Source: Agarophyton chilense (Eukaryota > Rhodophyta > Florideophyceae > Gracilariales > Gracilariaceae). Taken from it: a stretch of 64,000 bases of DNA. The stretch is from the NCBI GenBank assembly GCA_030374765.1, contig JARGXX010000007.1, positions 248,001 to 312,000 of the forward strand. The letters are read 5' to 3'. The position numbers and the translations under genes were made by a program. Positions 21,138 through 31,968 of this stretch are shown in pieces. Position 1 is the first letter of the stretch; each line of letters opens with the position of its first letter. Under the pieces are notes generated by a model. That model saw only the letters and a program-made list of their open reading frames with translations, ran no database searches and was not told where the DNA came from.

Positions 21138-22721
21138 TCAGTCACGTTTGCTTCTGGCGTTTTCGTTGGCCATGACGAGTGCGACGGCCTGCGGCGAAAG
21201 TAGCGACTGTGCGATGCTCTGCTGGTTGATGAAGTTTTGCATGTCGTTCTGCCTTTTCCTCTGCACCCACTTCTTGGCCACCAGCTCGGCTACCATGCCA
21301 CCCACCATGAAGAAGAGGGCGACGACGAGCAGAACGATGCCATAGGTGGTGTAGTCGATGCCCGGCTTGCACTCGGCGACCCACAGCTCGGCGGCCTTGT
21401 AGGTTTCGGTGCTCTGGTTGAAGAGATTTCCACCAGTGATGCGGAAGACAGCGGCGTGTCTGACGCGCTTGGAAATAAGCAGGACCTCGACGCCCTTGAT
21501 GGCGAGCGGGATAGCAGTGAGAACGTCGGTGAGCAGCGTGTATATGAGCATGCCGAGCGTGTTGACGTCGGCGATGAGCGCTACAGGCACCACGTTCATA
21601 GCGAGCGGCAGGGCGAGAATGGCAATGTTGCTCGTGGTGGTGGCATCAAAGGCAAGCTCGGTGCTGTGCTTGCCGCGTTCCAGGGCGAGGTTGACGGCAA
21701 GGTTATCGGCCGAAAAGATGTTGCCGTACTGGGAGGCAAAGGCGGCGCCGCTGCGAAACTCCAACGCAGTGTTGGACACAACCCATGAATTATTGTTCCA
21801 CACGTGGTAGGACTTTTCGCTGACGGGTCGGGTGCCGGCGTCGCGTGTGACGAGGTTGACGGGGAACACGGAAAGTTCATTTGGGTCACCGCCGTCCAAC
21901 TCGTCGAGAAAGAAACGTTGTCCGTTGCCCAAAGTGATCAGCGGGTCGCGATTGGTGATGCGGGTGTTGATGAACCAGCTGCCTTTGAGCTTGGCAAAGG
22001 CGACAAAATCGTGACGACACTCTTGCGAACGATCCTCGTAGCGAAAGTCAGCGGAGTGACGCGCTTCGGCAGGATCACCCCAGTCGGGCACGGCGGCACG
22101 CTTGGCGAGTTCAGGCGCGAGGGTGTCCAACTTATGGCTGTAATTGCTGACGACACGGAACAGACGGTCGGCAACATAGTCTGACGGCGTCAAGCGCGAG
22201 ACCTCGCGCGACGTCAAGCGCGAGACCTCGCGCGATGCATTCTGCAATGCTGTGTCGTAGGCGTCGGTGATACATTCGACGTTGACGGATGCAGACTCGA
22301 GGGGCAGACGATGGTGAAAGAAGTTAATCGCCTCGTTTCTCCACGTGGTGGACGAGCCCTGATAGTTGCACGTGGTAAGCGGGGCGTCGGTGGTGTTGCG
22401 CGTGTACGTGGTGACAATATCGTCAACATCAGCCACGAGCCGCAACAAAGAGCTCATTTCCGCACGCAACGGACTCAACAGCGGTAGCAGACTGGACGCC
22501 CCACCGTTGGTCGGCAGCGTGTGAAACAGATAAGTGTCATTCGCGGAGGGGATGGTGGACGGTTGATCAGATGTACTAATCAAAAGCGAATCGTTCACGA
22601 CGCCGGCGCTCTTCGGTACTTGCGGGGCGGCTGCGCACGGCGGCAGGAGCGTGGCCCACAGCGCGTGGAGCGCGAGCAGCGCGGGTAGCACGGAGCGGAC
22701 GGCGACGCGCGCGAGGGCCAT
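21138..22721 (-). CDS. Secretory-pathway membrane protein, 527 residues, unknown family
   Basis: An uninterrupted frame runs from the ATG at 22721 to the TGA at 21138. Residues 1-31 form a signal peptide (LPALLALHALWATLLPPCAA). A long outside domain follows, with many N-glycosylation sequons (such as NDT, NTT, NAS, NYS, NNS) and few Cys. Hydrophobic stretches lie around residues 365-415 (NIAILALPLAMNVVPVALIA and onward), and one clear C-terminal membrane helix is near 478-500 (YGIVLLVVALFFMVGGMVAE), followed by a basic cytoplasmic tail (KKWVQRKRQ). It is probably a glycoprotein of the plasma membrane or endomembranes. No family was recognised. The GC-rich coding sequence differs from the flanks. 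It looks like an intact host gene. Confidence 0.7.
   Translation of the reverse strand: MALARVAVRSVLPALLALHALWATLLPPCAAAPQVPKSAGVVNDSLLISTSDQPSTIPSANDTYLFHTLPTNGGASSLLPLLSPLRAEMSSLLRLVADVDDIVTTYTRNTTDAPLTTCNYQGSSTTWRNEAINFFHHRLPLESASVNVECITDAYDTALQNASREVSRLTSREVSRLTPSDYVADRLFRVVSNYSHKLDTLAPELAKRAAVPDWGDPAEARHSADFRYEDRSQECRHDFVAFAKLKGSWFINTRITNRDPLITLGNGQRFFLDELDGGDPNELSVFPVNLVTRDAGTRPVSEKSYHVWNNNSWVVSNTALEFRSGAAFASQYGNIFSADNLAVNLALERGKHSTELAFDATTTSNIAILALPLAMNVVPVALIADVNTLGMLIYTLLTDVLTAIPLAIKGVEVLLISKRVRHAAVFRITGGNLFNQSTETYKAAELWVAECKPGIDYTTYGIVLLVVALFFMVGGMVAELVAKKWVQRKRQNDMQNFINQQSIAQSLLSPQAVALVMANENARSKRD
22189..22236 (-). repeat. Tandem duplication of 24 bp inside the membrane-protein gene
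   Basis: Two adjacent 24-bp copies (22189-22212 and 22213-22236) differ only at the last base. They encode the doubled SREVSRLT-type segment in the outside domain. The length is a multiple of three, so the frame is kept; it looks like a recent slippage duplication. Confidence 0.85.
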
Positions 22722-24477
22722 GGCGCTGCGCGGGTGAAACGAAAGGCGGGGGCGTGTAGCGCACAGGGGCGCTGAAATGGACGCTACGTCAATAATATCC
22801 TACGCAGGGGGCGCATGGATGGAAGACGGGGGGTGAATTTGGGCGTTTGTCGACGTGTCACAGCTCTTTTCAATTGACACAGGGCCAATGTAATGCCGAC
22901 AGGCCCAATTACGGCGCTCTTCACTTTGTAATGCATTTGCAATGCTGTACATTCCAACGGGGCCATTCCAACCGTGTGCGCCGTTCCAACGCGTGCGCTG
23001 CCACTATTTCCAAGCGTAACTTATCGGGTATCCCATATGTGATTGCGTGTTGGCGCGGGGCGCTACGGCTGCGAGCCCCCCAAACATGTACTGTTTCTCT
23101 TCGTCGTGCGCGCAATTTCTACCGAGGTACATTACTTCCATCACTAATGAGCTCCTGCCGGCACCGCCCACAGCACAAAAACAAATAATCGTATTATCCA
23201 TGACTTTATTATACCACCCAGGTTTAATATTCTTCGTCGCACAACTTCCTTTCGTACGCCTCAGCGCAACTCATGAAGTGCCATCCGTGTCGTCAACCAT
23301 GCGACAACGAGCACATTCATAAAGACAGAGACACCGGCCTCGGTGTGCCCATATTGGATGCCGTGTGTAGGTGGCGTTCCTCTAGCAAAGCGCCACCGCA
23401 CTTCCGCCACCCACAAAAAACCTAGTGCCCATGCCGCATTCTTCTACAACCCATTTTGAGATGCTCTCCTACAGTCCCACAATTCCCACCATTTCGCTTA
23501 CATGCCGACCATATCTCAATTTCCATTAGTATCTCAAGCATTGATTATACCACAAGCACATCCGCGCTGATAACCATCCTCCTATCCATCTTCTTGCAAC
23601 GCCCGACAGCTGCATGACGTTTCCAACCTCCACCATATAAACGCCTCAGCCTGTGCTCCTTATAATCGCACTGTCGAGATTGTATACACCTACATATCCT
23701 CTGTAAGACCAGTCTAATAAAAAAAACCAATGTAAGAGCATTGGCAACATACATAAGTTACTATGCTGTGGACAACACTGACAGTTTCCCCACAACACAA
23801 CGGTCTCCATAAAGGGGTAAACCTGCTCATTGTCACCACAGGTGTACCCACATGACAAACATCGCATCCCGTCAATCAAAACCCTCTTTCACTTGGCCGC
23901 ATAGACTTGTAAAACGCTTAGTAGCAATGCACTGTTTTGCCCAAGCATACCTACGTTATCCATTTCTCAAGTTGACCCTACCGTACCCTAACTGTACTTG
24001 TTCCAGCGAGGTGTAGCATGAATCGAGCCCCGGCAGAATGCTACTGTAGCTCAACATGCGTGGTCATTTGCATATCGCGTAATTTGCATACCTTGCCATT
24101 TTGTTTCCCTCAGCATTCATCAACGTCGGAGCTTTATAAAATCTTGCTCCTTCTATTGATCATAGGCTTGGTGGCTTTGTCACAACTGACATCTGCAGAT
24201 TCACGTGCGCAGTACGTACAAACAGTGCTGCACAAATCTGTGCATTCTTGGACTATGCGAGATGACGTGTCGTCGTTCTCCAGCTATGCGTTCCATACGC
24301 ATGCATACACTCCCATTGCCAAGTGACGGTCCCACTGCAATGGCTGCTGTATCCAGTGCGGCGGTACCCTATAAGAGCACCGATCACATTCCGTCCTGGA
24401 GTTAGTACAACTTATTTCCCCACTGCGCATCTCTTCCCCTAAAAAATTGCAGTATCGTTGATCTACTGCTGAGCACC
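22722..24477. other. Intergenic region between two divergent host genes
   Basis: About 1.75 kb lies upstream of both the membrane-protein gene (minus) and the secreted-protein gene (plus), so it should hold both promoters. GC content falls away from 22.7 kb. Short frames exist (for example 24018-24326, with one hydrophobic stretch), but none has a known motif or convincing coding character. No repeat was noticed. Confidence 0.4.
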
Positions 24478-26044
24478 ATGACGAGACCTTTCATTGTGTT
24501 TGCGCTTTTCCTCGCGTTGCACAGCCTCACGGCTGTTGCGCAGCATCCAGGTTCCCGCCGACCCTCACCCCCGCTAGACGAAGCACCGAAGTTCGACCCC
24601 AAAGAGCTGGGCAAAAAATTCGGCCTCCCGAACTGCATGTACTTCCCATTCCATCACCGCTATGACTTGTTCACCGCCGGAGAGCAAAAGCTGGTAGGAA
24701 AAGTCTCCCTTGATCTTTCAGACAAGGAACTGCGAGTGAGGTACTCCCTGGATAAATGCACCATCAGAGCAGCCAGCATTGACATCACTCCCAAAATGTT
24801 TCCGGTCGCACTCCCCAACCGATTCCCATGCAAAGCAAAGGCCGTTAAGGGAAGTCATGAACTCCATGTTGTGTGTCCTCTACACGAGTTTAGGAACGTT
24901 CCCTGCTGCATTGATTTCTTTGTTTACACTCAGGCCACACTAGTATGTGACAAGAAGAAATTCGATGCATACGCCGGAGCCCCGTCTTGCGAAGGAGGTG
25001 GAAAGCATCCGGGAGGAAGCGCATGCAACGTCATCACTGTACACCCTCCTTGTCCGCGTCATTGCCACTGCGGGAGGAAGTGCATTTGCAAGAAACCAGA
25101 TAAGTCTGCGGCTCCTTCCCCTGCCGCCAGTCAATCGAGCTCCCCTGCCGCCAGTCAATCGAGCTCCCCTGCCGCCAGTCAATCGAGCTCCCCTGCCGCC
25201 AGTCAATCGAGCTCCCCTGCCGCCAGTCAATCAAGCTCTCCTGCCGCCAGTCAATCAAGCTCACCTTCAGCCAGTCAATCCAGCTCACCTGCCGCAAGTG
25301 AATCGAGTTCCCCTGCCGCCAGTCAATCCAGCTCACCTTCAGCCAGTCAATCCAGCTCACCTGCCGCAAGTGAATCGAGTTCCCCTGCCGCCAGTCAATC
25401 CAGCTCACCTTCAGCCAGTCAATCCAGCTCACCTGCCGCAAGTGAATCGAGCTCTCCTGCCGCCAGTCAATCCAGCTCACCTTCAGCCAGTCCATCTAGC
25501 TCACTCGCCGCCAGTCCAACCAGCTCACCTTCAGCTAGCCCATCCAGCTCTGTGGAACCAACTCCGTCTCCATCTGCAACCCCATGCGTTTGTCCCAACT
25601 GCTTCATTTGCGCAGGCGTTGACGCTAATGGAAACTCCATATGCAATCCTGACCTATCAACAAATGACGCGGAGTGCAATCCATGCGAGGGAGGTGGAAA
25701 TAGTTTCTGCCAAGCTGCTGGACTTCCTAATGCTTTCCAATGGTAAGATATCTTTACTCCCGTACTATCGAAGGCAAAATCGCTAACATTTCTTCTTCTT
25801 TCACAGTTGCCCGCCCACTTCAAACTGCAAGTCAGAGGTTATCCCGACTCGTCTTGGAGTGTCTCAGGATTCTCTCGAAGTGACGTTCATTTGTTCAAGG
25901 AATTGCGGTGCCACTTGTGATGATATCAGGAACGCTGACGGGGAGAGTAACGCTTGTTCCCTATTTACGGCACAGCCCTTGAATAATGACGGTGATCCAG
26001 ACACCGACGATTTGTTTGATTTGTGCCCCGACGTCTCCGCTTGA
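24478..26044 (+). CDS. Secreted Cys-rich protein with Ser-rich repeats, two exons
   Basis: Exon 1 is 24478-25742 and exon 2 is 25807-26044; together they give 500 residues and a TGA. The ATG sits in a good context (GAGCACCATG). Residues 1-21 are a signal peptide (FIVFALFLALHSLTAVAQ). Residues 30-200 form a compact domain with several Cys, then a Cys/His-rich stretch (CPRHCHCGRKCICKK). Residues about 215-358 are 18 copies of an eight-residue repeat of the PAASQSSS type. A C-terminal Cys-rich domain (CVCPNCFICAGVD onward) continues through exon 2. The arrangement suggests an extracellular matrix or cell-wall protein, with the Ser/Pro-rich part probably O-glycosylated. The precise family is not recognised. 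If the intron is not removed, the frame stops at once within it (TGG TAA). Confidence 0.75.
25120..25551 (+). repeat. 18 tandem 24-bp coding repeats
   Basis: Exactly eighteen 24-bp units encode PAASQSSS, PSASQSSS, PAASESSS and late variants. Units 7-15 also form a 72-bp higher-order repeat (PSASQSSS, PAASESSS, PAASQSSS three times). This is a minisatellite likely to vary in copy number while keeping the reading frame. Confidence 0.9.
25743..25806 (+). other. Spliceosomal intron of 64 bp
   Basis: It has the 5' site GTAAGA and 3' site TTTCACAG with a pyrimidine-rich tract before it. A CTAAC box (about 25783-25787) could be the branch point. Splicing joins a TG to a T (phase 2) and opens a further 79 codons rich in Cys, matching the style of exon 1. 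Confidence 0.8.
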
Positions 26045-26180
26045 TTAAGCATCAATCAACGAGCAGAAATTGCGATGACTCAGGGATTCTCGCGACCAGA
26101 TATTGGGGCGACTCCATCATATATTGCAATCGTCCGCCGGTTACACTTGTGTTTTCTAATCGTGGCGCACTTTGGCGGTA

Positions 26181-26186
26181 AATAAA
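26181..26186 (+). promoter_or_regulatory. Poly(A) signal AATAAA for the secreted-protein gene
   Basis: AATAAA lies 137 bp after the TGA of the two-exon gene on the same strand. It is a plausible cleavage signal. Confidence 0.45.
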
Positions 26187-29149
26187 GAAAACATTCGATT
26201 TTACCATAGATCCTTTAAACGGGAACAGCTGCCCGCGTCCATGTGAATTGAATCTTCTGCGTACCTGGTAAGTCCATTGCTCATATTTATACGTAGGAGA
26301 AAGGTTGGTGTGGGCCTGGTCATAACGGCGTGAGTGAGCCGAAAAAGTTTCGTTGTAATTCTTTCGACATCGCGTGAAAGCTGCAAAACATATATTGTGC
26401 CTCGAGTTACGGTAGACCTGCCAATCGAGTAACTTCGCTGCCCGTTGACGTCTGTGATGTCGATAGCGCAAACGTGATAGCCACGACACAGTGCAAATTC
26501 ACGAGGCTCGCCGCACCCTCATGTCACTAAATAACGTACAAGTCACTCCAATAACTCATCGTTGAGAGATAAGAATAAAAGACCGGTGCCCCTACCACCC
26601 AAACCCACTCACTTTCGGCCTTTGGCGCATTTGCGCTCGCACAGGGCACTTACACTGTGAAATCAGGACAACCTAGGAAATCTCCCCTCCCACACTTTGT
26701 AGAGTAAAAACGGGGCGCGTGGCTTACTGCAGTCCTTCACAGAAATGAGGGAAGCAACTTAAACTTTAGTGTCTATTGGACCGATGGCCTCATATGAGGT
26801 CAATTGGCCTACTTTGAAGCCAGTGTTTTGTATCTTTGTACTTCCACGATAATTAAGATCTACAAGCCCTGCATAACTGTAACATATTGTTGGACAATCT
26901 GCAATGGTTGGCATCAACCTTCCAAGTATGCAACGCTAAATGATCAAACAAGATATTAACTTTCTACATACTTTTTCCGAGATCGCTTGAGGCCAAAAAT
27001 ATTTAGTTATTTGTAATACTTGCGCTTGCTAAAGATTGCTACACCAACAATAAGTCGCTTTAAAGAAGTTTAAAGCTATCTTTGACCAGTTTTCGGAGTC
27101 TTTTTGTCAATAATGGGTTTTATTTCTGTTGAATACTCAAAAGCTTTTTTACCGCTTTTAATTTGAAAAATAAAATCCTTAATGAATTTCATTTTCTTTT
27201 TTAGACAACTTTTAGCCTCATATGAGGCCAATTTGGACTCATGTGAAGCCATTTTTGTGGATGCATAGAGAATAGCACGACATCAGAGCATTCCTATTGT
27301 GGGGAGGTGAAATGTAAACAAAGGTACATACATTTTTGTTTGGTACAGCGTGCACGAGTATCGTTCAGTACGCAACCAGTGCAGTACTACTACCGGTCAC
27401 CACCAGAGCCAACTCATAGTACAAGCCTGTGCTCCGAGACACCAAGATTGCCACAGCATCCCTTGCATCTTCTACAAATTCTTCTCCCCAAAACCTGCAT
27501 TGCCTACAAAAAGCTCTGTATGTTCCGAGTTAGAAGATACAGTTGCAAATTTGTTCGATGATCACACATCAGCCGCAGGCCACATTTATCTCACAACTGT
27601 AGTTTGGTATCAGTCTGCAGACAATTCCAACACCATTCATGGTCGTTGTTTTGGCATGAAAGTACTTCAACGTTGCCCGTGTGCATGGTATACAGAATTT
27701 TTTTCGTCAAACCCAGTATACCCACCTTCGTCGTTTCGCAAAATTTTCCATATATTGCTCACATTCTATTATTAAATACAAGTCAGGATGATACGTAAGG
27801 ATCCATTCTTTTCACAGAAAAAGGGAGGCACGCGGGAATGCAGGACATAAAAGCCTCCAAAAACATCTCTTCTGCCTACGTTGCCTAGAAACAGGATTAT
27901 CTTTTAGGCAGATAGATGATATATCCTACAGTAGTCCGTAGTCACAACGACAATTTTTCTTTCGCTTTCTGCGAGCGATTCTGCATGTGTATGGGGACAC
28001 ATATTTGAACCGCGAGCCGTCCATTTGTAAGTTGGAGAACACTACCGAGCAATATGCAGAAATAGAATTTCTTGTGTGTATTGGTGCTCTTGATTAGATG
28101 CATTTTCATTGGAAATACTGTCCAAAGAAACTCAACAGGCAGTACCACATTCCTAAAGATGAGAAGTTCGCTACAATTAGTTCTGAGGCGCTGGTGGACC
28201 ATATTTTCTACTGCTGGAATTCTTTTGCAGGTATCTGTAGGTCTAACAATGACGTCACTGTTCTAGAGAAAAGTGCCCTTTTGAATTCTATTCTGGCAGA
28301 GTCACAGTGTATGTAGCTTCGTAATCAATATATTACGAACGGCGTCAGACGTTGAGAACATATATACATGCTCAAAACTGGCACATATCTTGAATGGTCC
28401 ATTTTCGTCTTGCCCATGCATGCACCTATCAACGAGAAGGAGCAGAACATTAAGAAGTACCTGAACGCCATCAGGAAAGATAAAGAGATATTATTGGGTT
28501 GAATTCATGGTGGGATTAAGATTTTGTGACAAAAAAAAAAAAGAGCGACGAGCAGGTGAATTACATCAGCAAAGTATGTCTTATATTGTACAAAATGTTG
28601 ATCCGTGTGGCAGAGAAAGAAGAGTTACATGATGAAGCAATGGCAACCGGTACGCCGATGGCGTAGCAAGACCTCGTGCAAGAGTTTCATAACCAAGGTA
28701 TTGGGACAGCAACTGCTGCTTCATCAGCAGTAGAAAAAGATCACAGCACAACTGGTGGCGGAAGTCTCTCACATCTACTTGCACGAAACATGATGATGGC
28801 CATTCATTAGGGTCACCATCAACTGCAGTCGGTGACCTGCCGAAAATATGGTGCCATTCGAAAGATATGATAAACTGTTGAAAGCACAGCGAGGCATTTG
28901 AGATCGACAAAACCCTTCCCCGTCCTCCCGTCATGGCCACTTTTCAGCATTCTTTGAAGAGCCCAACTTGACTTTTGACGGCCTACAGGACACCGTATCT
29001 CTTGACCGCGTGACAGGAGCTCCCAGTTCCTCCGGACCACCCAAATCCCAGTCCCCCTGGGCCAACAGAAGCACAACGACCTCAGGTCGACGATCAAGTC
29101 TCCACACCCCCTACAGCTTTTCCAGAGGACTCGACTAGCCCCTCAAACA
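26187..29149. other. AT-rich intergenic region, no confident gene
   Basis: About 3 kb of AT-rich sequence. Short frames exist, such as 27350-27775 and 28098-28316 on the plus strand. The latter (MHFHWKYCPKKLNRQYH) and a nearby stretch at about 28410-28500 have protein-like composition and may be decayed transposase pieces, but no family motif is present. Two direct repeats built on CCTCATATGAGG are listed separately. Confidence 0.4.
26787..27250. repeat. Pair of ~36-bp direct repeats around a palindromic core
   Basis: At 26787-26822 and 27215-27250 the sequence starts GCCTCATATGAGG and ends GAAGCC, with about 80 percent identity by eye. The core CCTCATATGAGG is a perfect palindrome, so the copies could act as direct or inverted ends. 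They bracket about 390 bp of AT-rich DNA with no coding content, which might be a small non-autonomous element. Confidence 0.4.
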
Positions 29150-30900
29150 CGATGATTAATGCAAAATGCTATGTTCTATCGTTCCCAACCGACTCCGATG
29201 AATTCGCCCCTCACGCCCAAACTCTTCTTCCGGAGGATAAACATCAACCGGAATATGTAATTGAGCGCATCATTTCCGCCGGTCAGAGAGAAGATGGAAC
29301 TTTGCGCTATCGCACCCGTTGGTTCGGCTATACACCTGATAAGAATGTTTTCCAAAATCTTAAAACCATTCCGGCTACTTTCATCGCTTTCTATGGGCGT
29401 AGAAGCAGCTTCTCGGAGCACATCCTTCAGGGTAAGGCAATCACTGGTTCGAATAATTCAACCATTTGTTTTTATAGTCCCCAAACGCCTCCCAAACCGC
29501 CTCCTGACACGATGTCTCGCCAGAACACGACGATTAGTCGTAGTTTCCGCATCAGAGAACAAACTTAGTCCTTTGAAGACAACTGAAAAAGGCACGAGAC
29601 GTTCTTAAGATTGGATGCCGTCCTGGGGCACCGAAATGTGAGATACAAGAAAGATCTAGGAGAAGCATGGAAACTACTTTATTTAACTTAATCGAGTAGC
29701 TACCAGAGACCTAAAAGCCCTCTATATCACCTCAACGTTCGCAGCAGCGCTCCAAATACCGACAGGACTCACTAGGCCGGAGCAAAAGTAACTCTGTCGT
29801 CCTCATTGGAACCTTCAGGAGCGAAACCGCGACTAGAGTCACCCAAGGAGCCAACTGGACAATCCGAACCGGCATCAGTGAGCCGAGCACGCTTCTTCGG
29901 CGGAGATTCACCTGAGGAACTTTTTTCACCACCGGTGTAGAGCAACGCCCAGTTAGGGGATACTTGAAGATGCAACTCATAGAATGAGGGTTGAACCCTC
30001 CGAGGGTTATGACTAAGATCCCCTCTAAGGTGTGCTGAGGTGGCACTGTTTTCTGGTTAGAGTTCGCCTATAAGGGAAGATTCGGATGGCCCATGGTTGG
30101 ATTGGCCCCGTGATACACGTGGCTTAATTTTGGCACCGATTTTCGGATATTTGTTAGAACGTTCGACTTTTGGGCCCTGACAGTGGGATCTCCACGTGTA
30201 TGGCCCTGAACAGGTGTGCACTACTGTAGAGTTCAGTTAGTGGGCCCTACTTAGGGAGACGAGATCTGACAGTCCGAAGCTCAAAGTAAATGGGAACGAA
30301 GGTTGGTCTTCGATACCTTTAGAGGTTTTTCGTCGCCATCGTTTCGGCCTTACAACCCGGAACGGGCTCTGATTAGCAACGCCTGCGTAGGGACACGACT
30401 CCACTTGGAGAGTGCCCACGTTTGGGTTCCGTGCAACGACCCCCTTGGGACCGCTCAGACGACCTGCATGCACGATACCCCGTGGGGGGTTATGCTTACT
30501 TGTTGCGTGCTTTTTGTGTTTCCTTTCGAGGACAGGTTTTCGCCCCTGTATTGGGTTTCTTTTGTTGTTTCGCCCCTTTTCTGGTTCTCGGGTCCGGTGC
30601 CTGTTAGTGCCCGACCCTCGCCCCGTTTTTCCTCTTCACCGGATTTTCCCCATTCTTTGGGATACCCATACCCATTCCCGATCCAACGGTTTCTACCCCT
30701 CACCTCCGTCGGTACTGCCGGAATCCCCCGTGGGAGTTACACCCCACACTACGGGTGGAACGGAGGGCTCTGTCTTTGAGTCTCCCTCCCCCAGGGAGCA
30801 AGGCTTCGAACACCTTGAGAGCACTTCCCGTCGCCGGGTTTTGCTCCACAACCGGAAGCCTCTTGGTCACTCAAATATGGACCATACCGGGCAACCAAGT
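29150..30900 (+). mobile_element. Old chromovirus (Ty3/Gypsy) remnant
   Basis: A chromodomain-like segment lies at about 29240-29400 (YVIERIISAGQRED, then LRYRTRWFGY), followed by a minus-strand fragment at 29772-29975 with a basic/acidic tail (SPPKKRARLTDAGSD), and then sequence to about 30900 that resembles, in composition and short motifs, the LTRs of elements A and C (for example GTATTGGGTTTC). The order chromodomain, reverse-strand frame, LTR-like DNA copies that of elements A, C and D2. It is clearly broken, with many breaks, and older than A and C. Its limits are uncertain. Confidence 0.5.
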
Positions 30901-31082
30901 AGGCAGTAACCCTCTCGGACAATTCCTGCGCATTCTGCTTCAAGAGATTGACCATGGCGGTCTTCAGGTCCTGAACCTGTTGGACAACCGCGGCGTAGCG
31001 AGCCGAGCGACGCGCCCAGGAGCAGGCATTCCTCAAAACTGTCGCAATGTCCATGGAGGCCGTAATACCAACGATACGGTAG
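30901..31082. other. Left flank of element A
   Basis: This short stretch contains a minus-strand frame (30749-31054) with a possible coiled coil (VVQQVQDLKTAMVNLLKQNA). It continues, across element A, at 39874. The last five bases, GGTAG, are one copy of the target duplication of element A. The origin is unknown, perhaps older retroelement DNA. Confidence 0.4.
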
Positions 31083-31946
31083 TGAAGAGCAACGTCCTCC
31101 AGGGAGGTTTTTGGGGACTTAAGTTTTTTCCGGAGCCTCCGGCGTGCAACCTCGTTATGAGTAGGAGTAATCCGTTTTCACGTCGATGGCCGGAACGCCG
31201 GTGATGCACCGGCGGGACCGGGTGCCATACACCTGGCCGCAGCGCCCGCGCGACACGTGGCCGCCAGATTGGCCCCTTTGTTAGACGGACATTTAGCTAT
31301 TTAGGATAGACTTTATTTGTTCTATTCTACGGTTACTACAGTACTTAGGCCGCCGGTCTCGCGGCCGCCGGTCCAGTAAAGTCTCCCCAACAAGGGTGAT
31401 CTTGGTCTTCTAGATCTTGGATCTGGGTCGAATCGCCTGCGCGGATATACAACTCCTTACGGAGGGGTTTCCCGTGGTGCACAGCTTCCAAAGCCCCTTG
31501 GACGTTCAAGCAGCCTTCGCGTGTTGGGTATCTATTCCCACTTTCGTGGTTCCGCCCGTGTATACGGTTTGCTACACCCGGCAGTGCCGGCTATTCCCGA
31601 GTCTCCTCTTGCGACTCGTGGTCAACCTCGCCCTCTTGCCTCCGTTCCCATTTTCCTTCCCTTTTCCTCCCCTTCATTGGGCAATTCCCGCTCTTGCGGC
31701 TCGCACTGACACCTGTCGTGCTCGCCACTTTCGTGGGTTTTGCCTCCTCAGAGGATACGCAAGCACCGCTTCGGCGGATATTCTCGGCTTCTTTCAGCCT
31801 CCTTGCGCCCGTCGCGACGGTTCGGCTCCGGCTTACACCCGGCATTGTGCGCCGATCCCTGGGAGGGCTCTACCGCGCCGGTTACCTCGTGAGAGGAAGA
31901 TCCGGACGTCTTCGTAGGTTTTCCCCCTTGGGGGTATTGTCCTACA
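31083..31946 (+). repeat. 5' LTR of element A
   Basis: This 864-bp LTR begins TGAAGAGC and ends CCTACA. It is almost identical to 39009-39873. It should contain promoter and polyadenylation functions for the element. Confidence 0.9.
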
Positions 31947-31949
31947 AAT

Positions 31950-31968
31950 TGGTCTCCCGACTTAGAAG
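31950..31968 (+). other. Primer-binding site of element A
   Basis: TGGTCTCCCGACTTAGAAG starts 3 bp after the LTR. TGG matches the CCA end of a tRNA. The same 19 bases occur beside the 5' LTR of element C, and a close variant beside that of D1. The tRNA was not identified. Confidence 0.75.
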
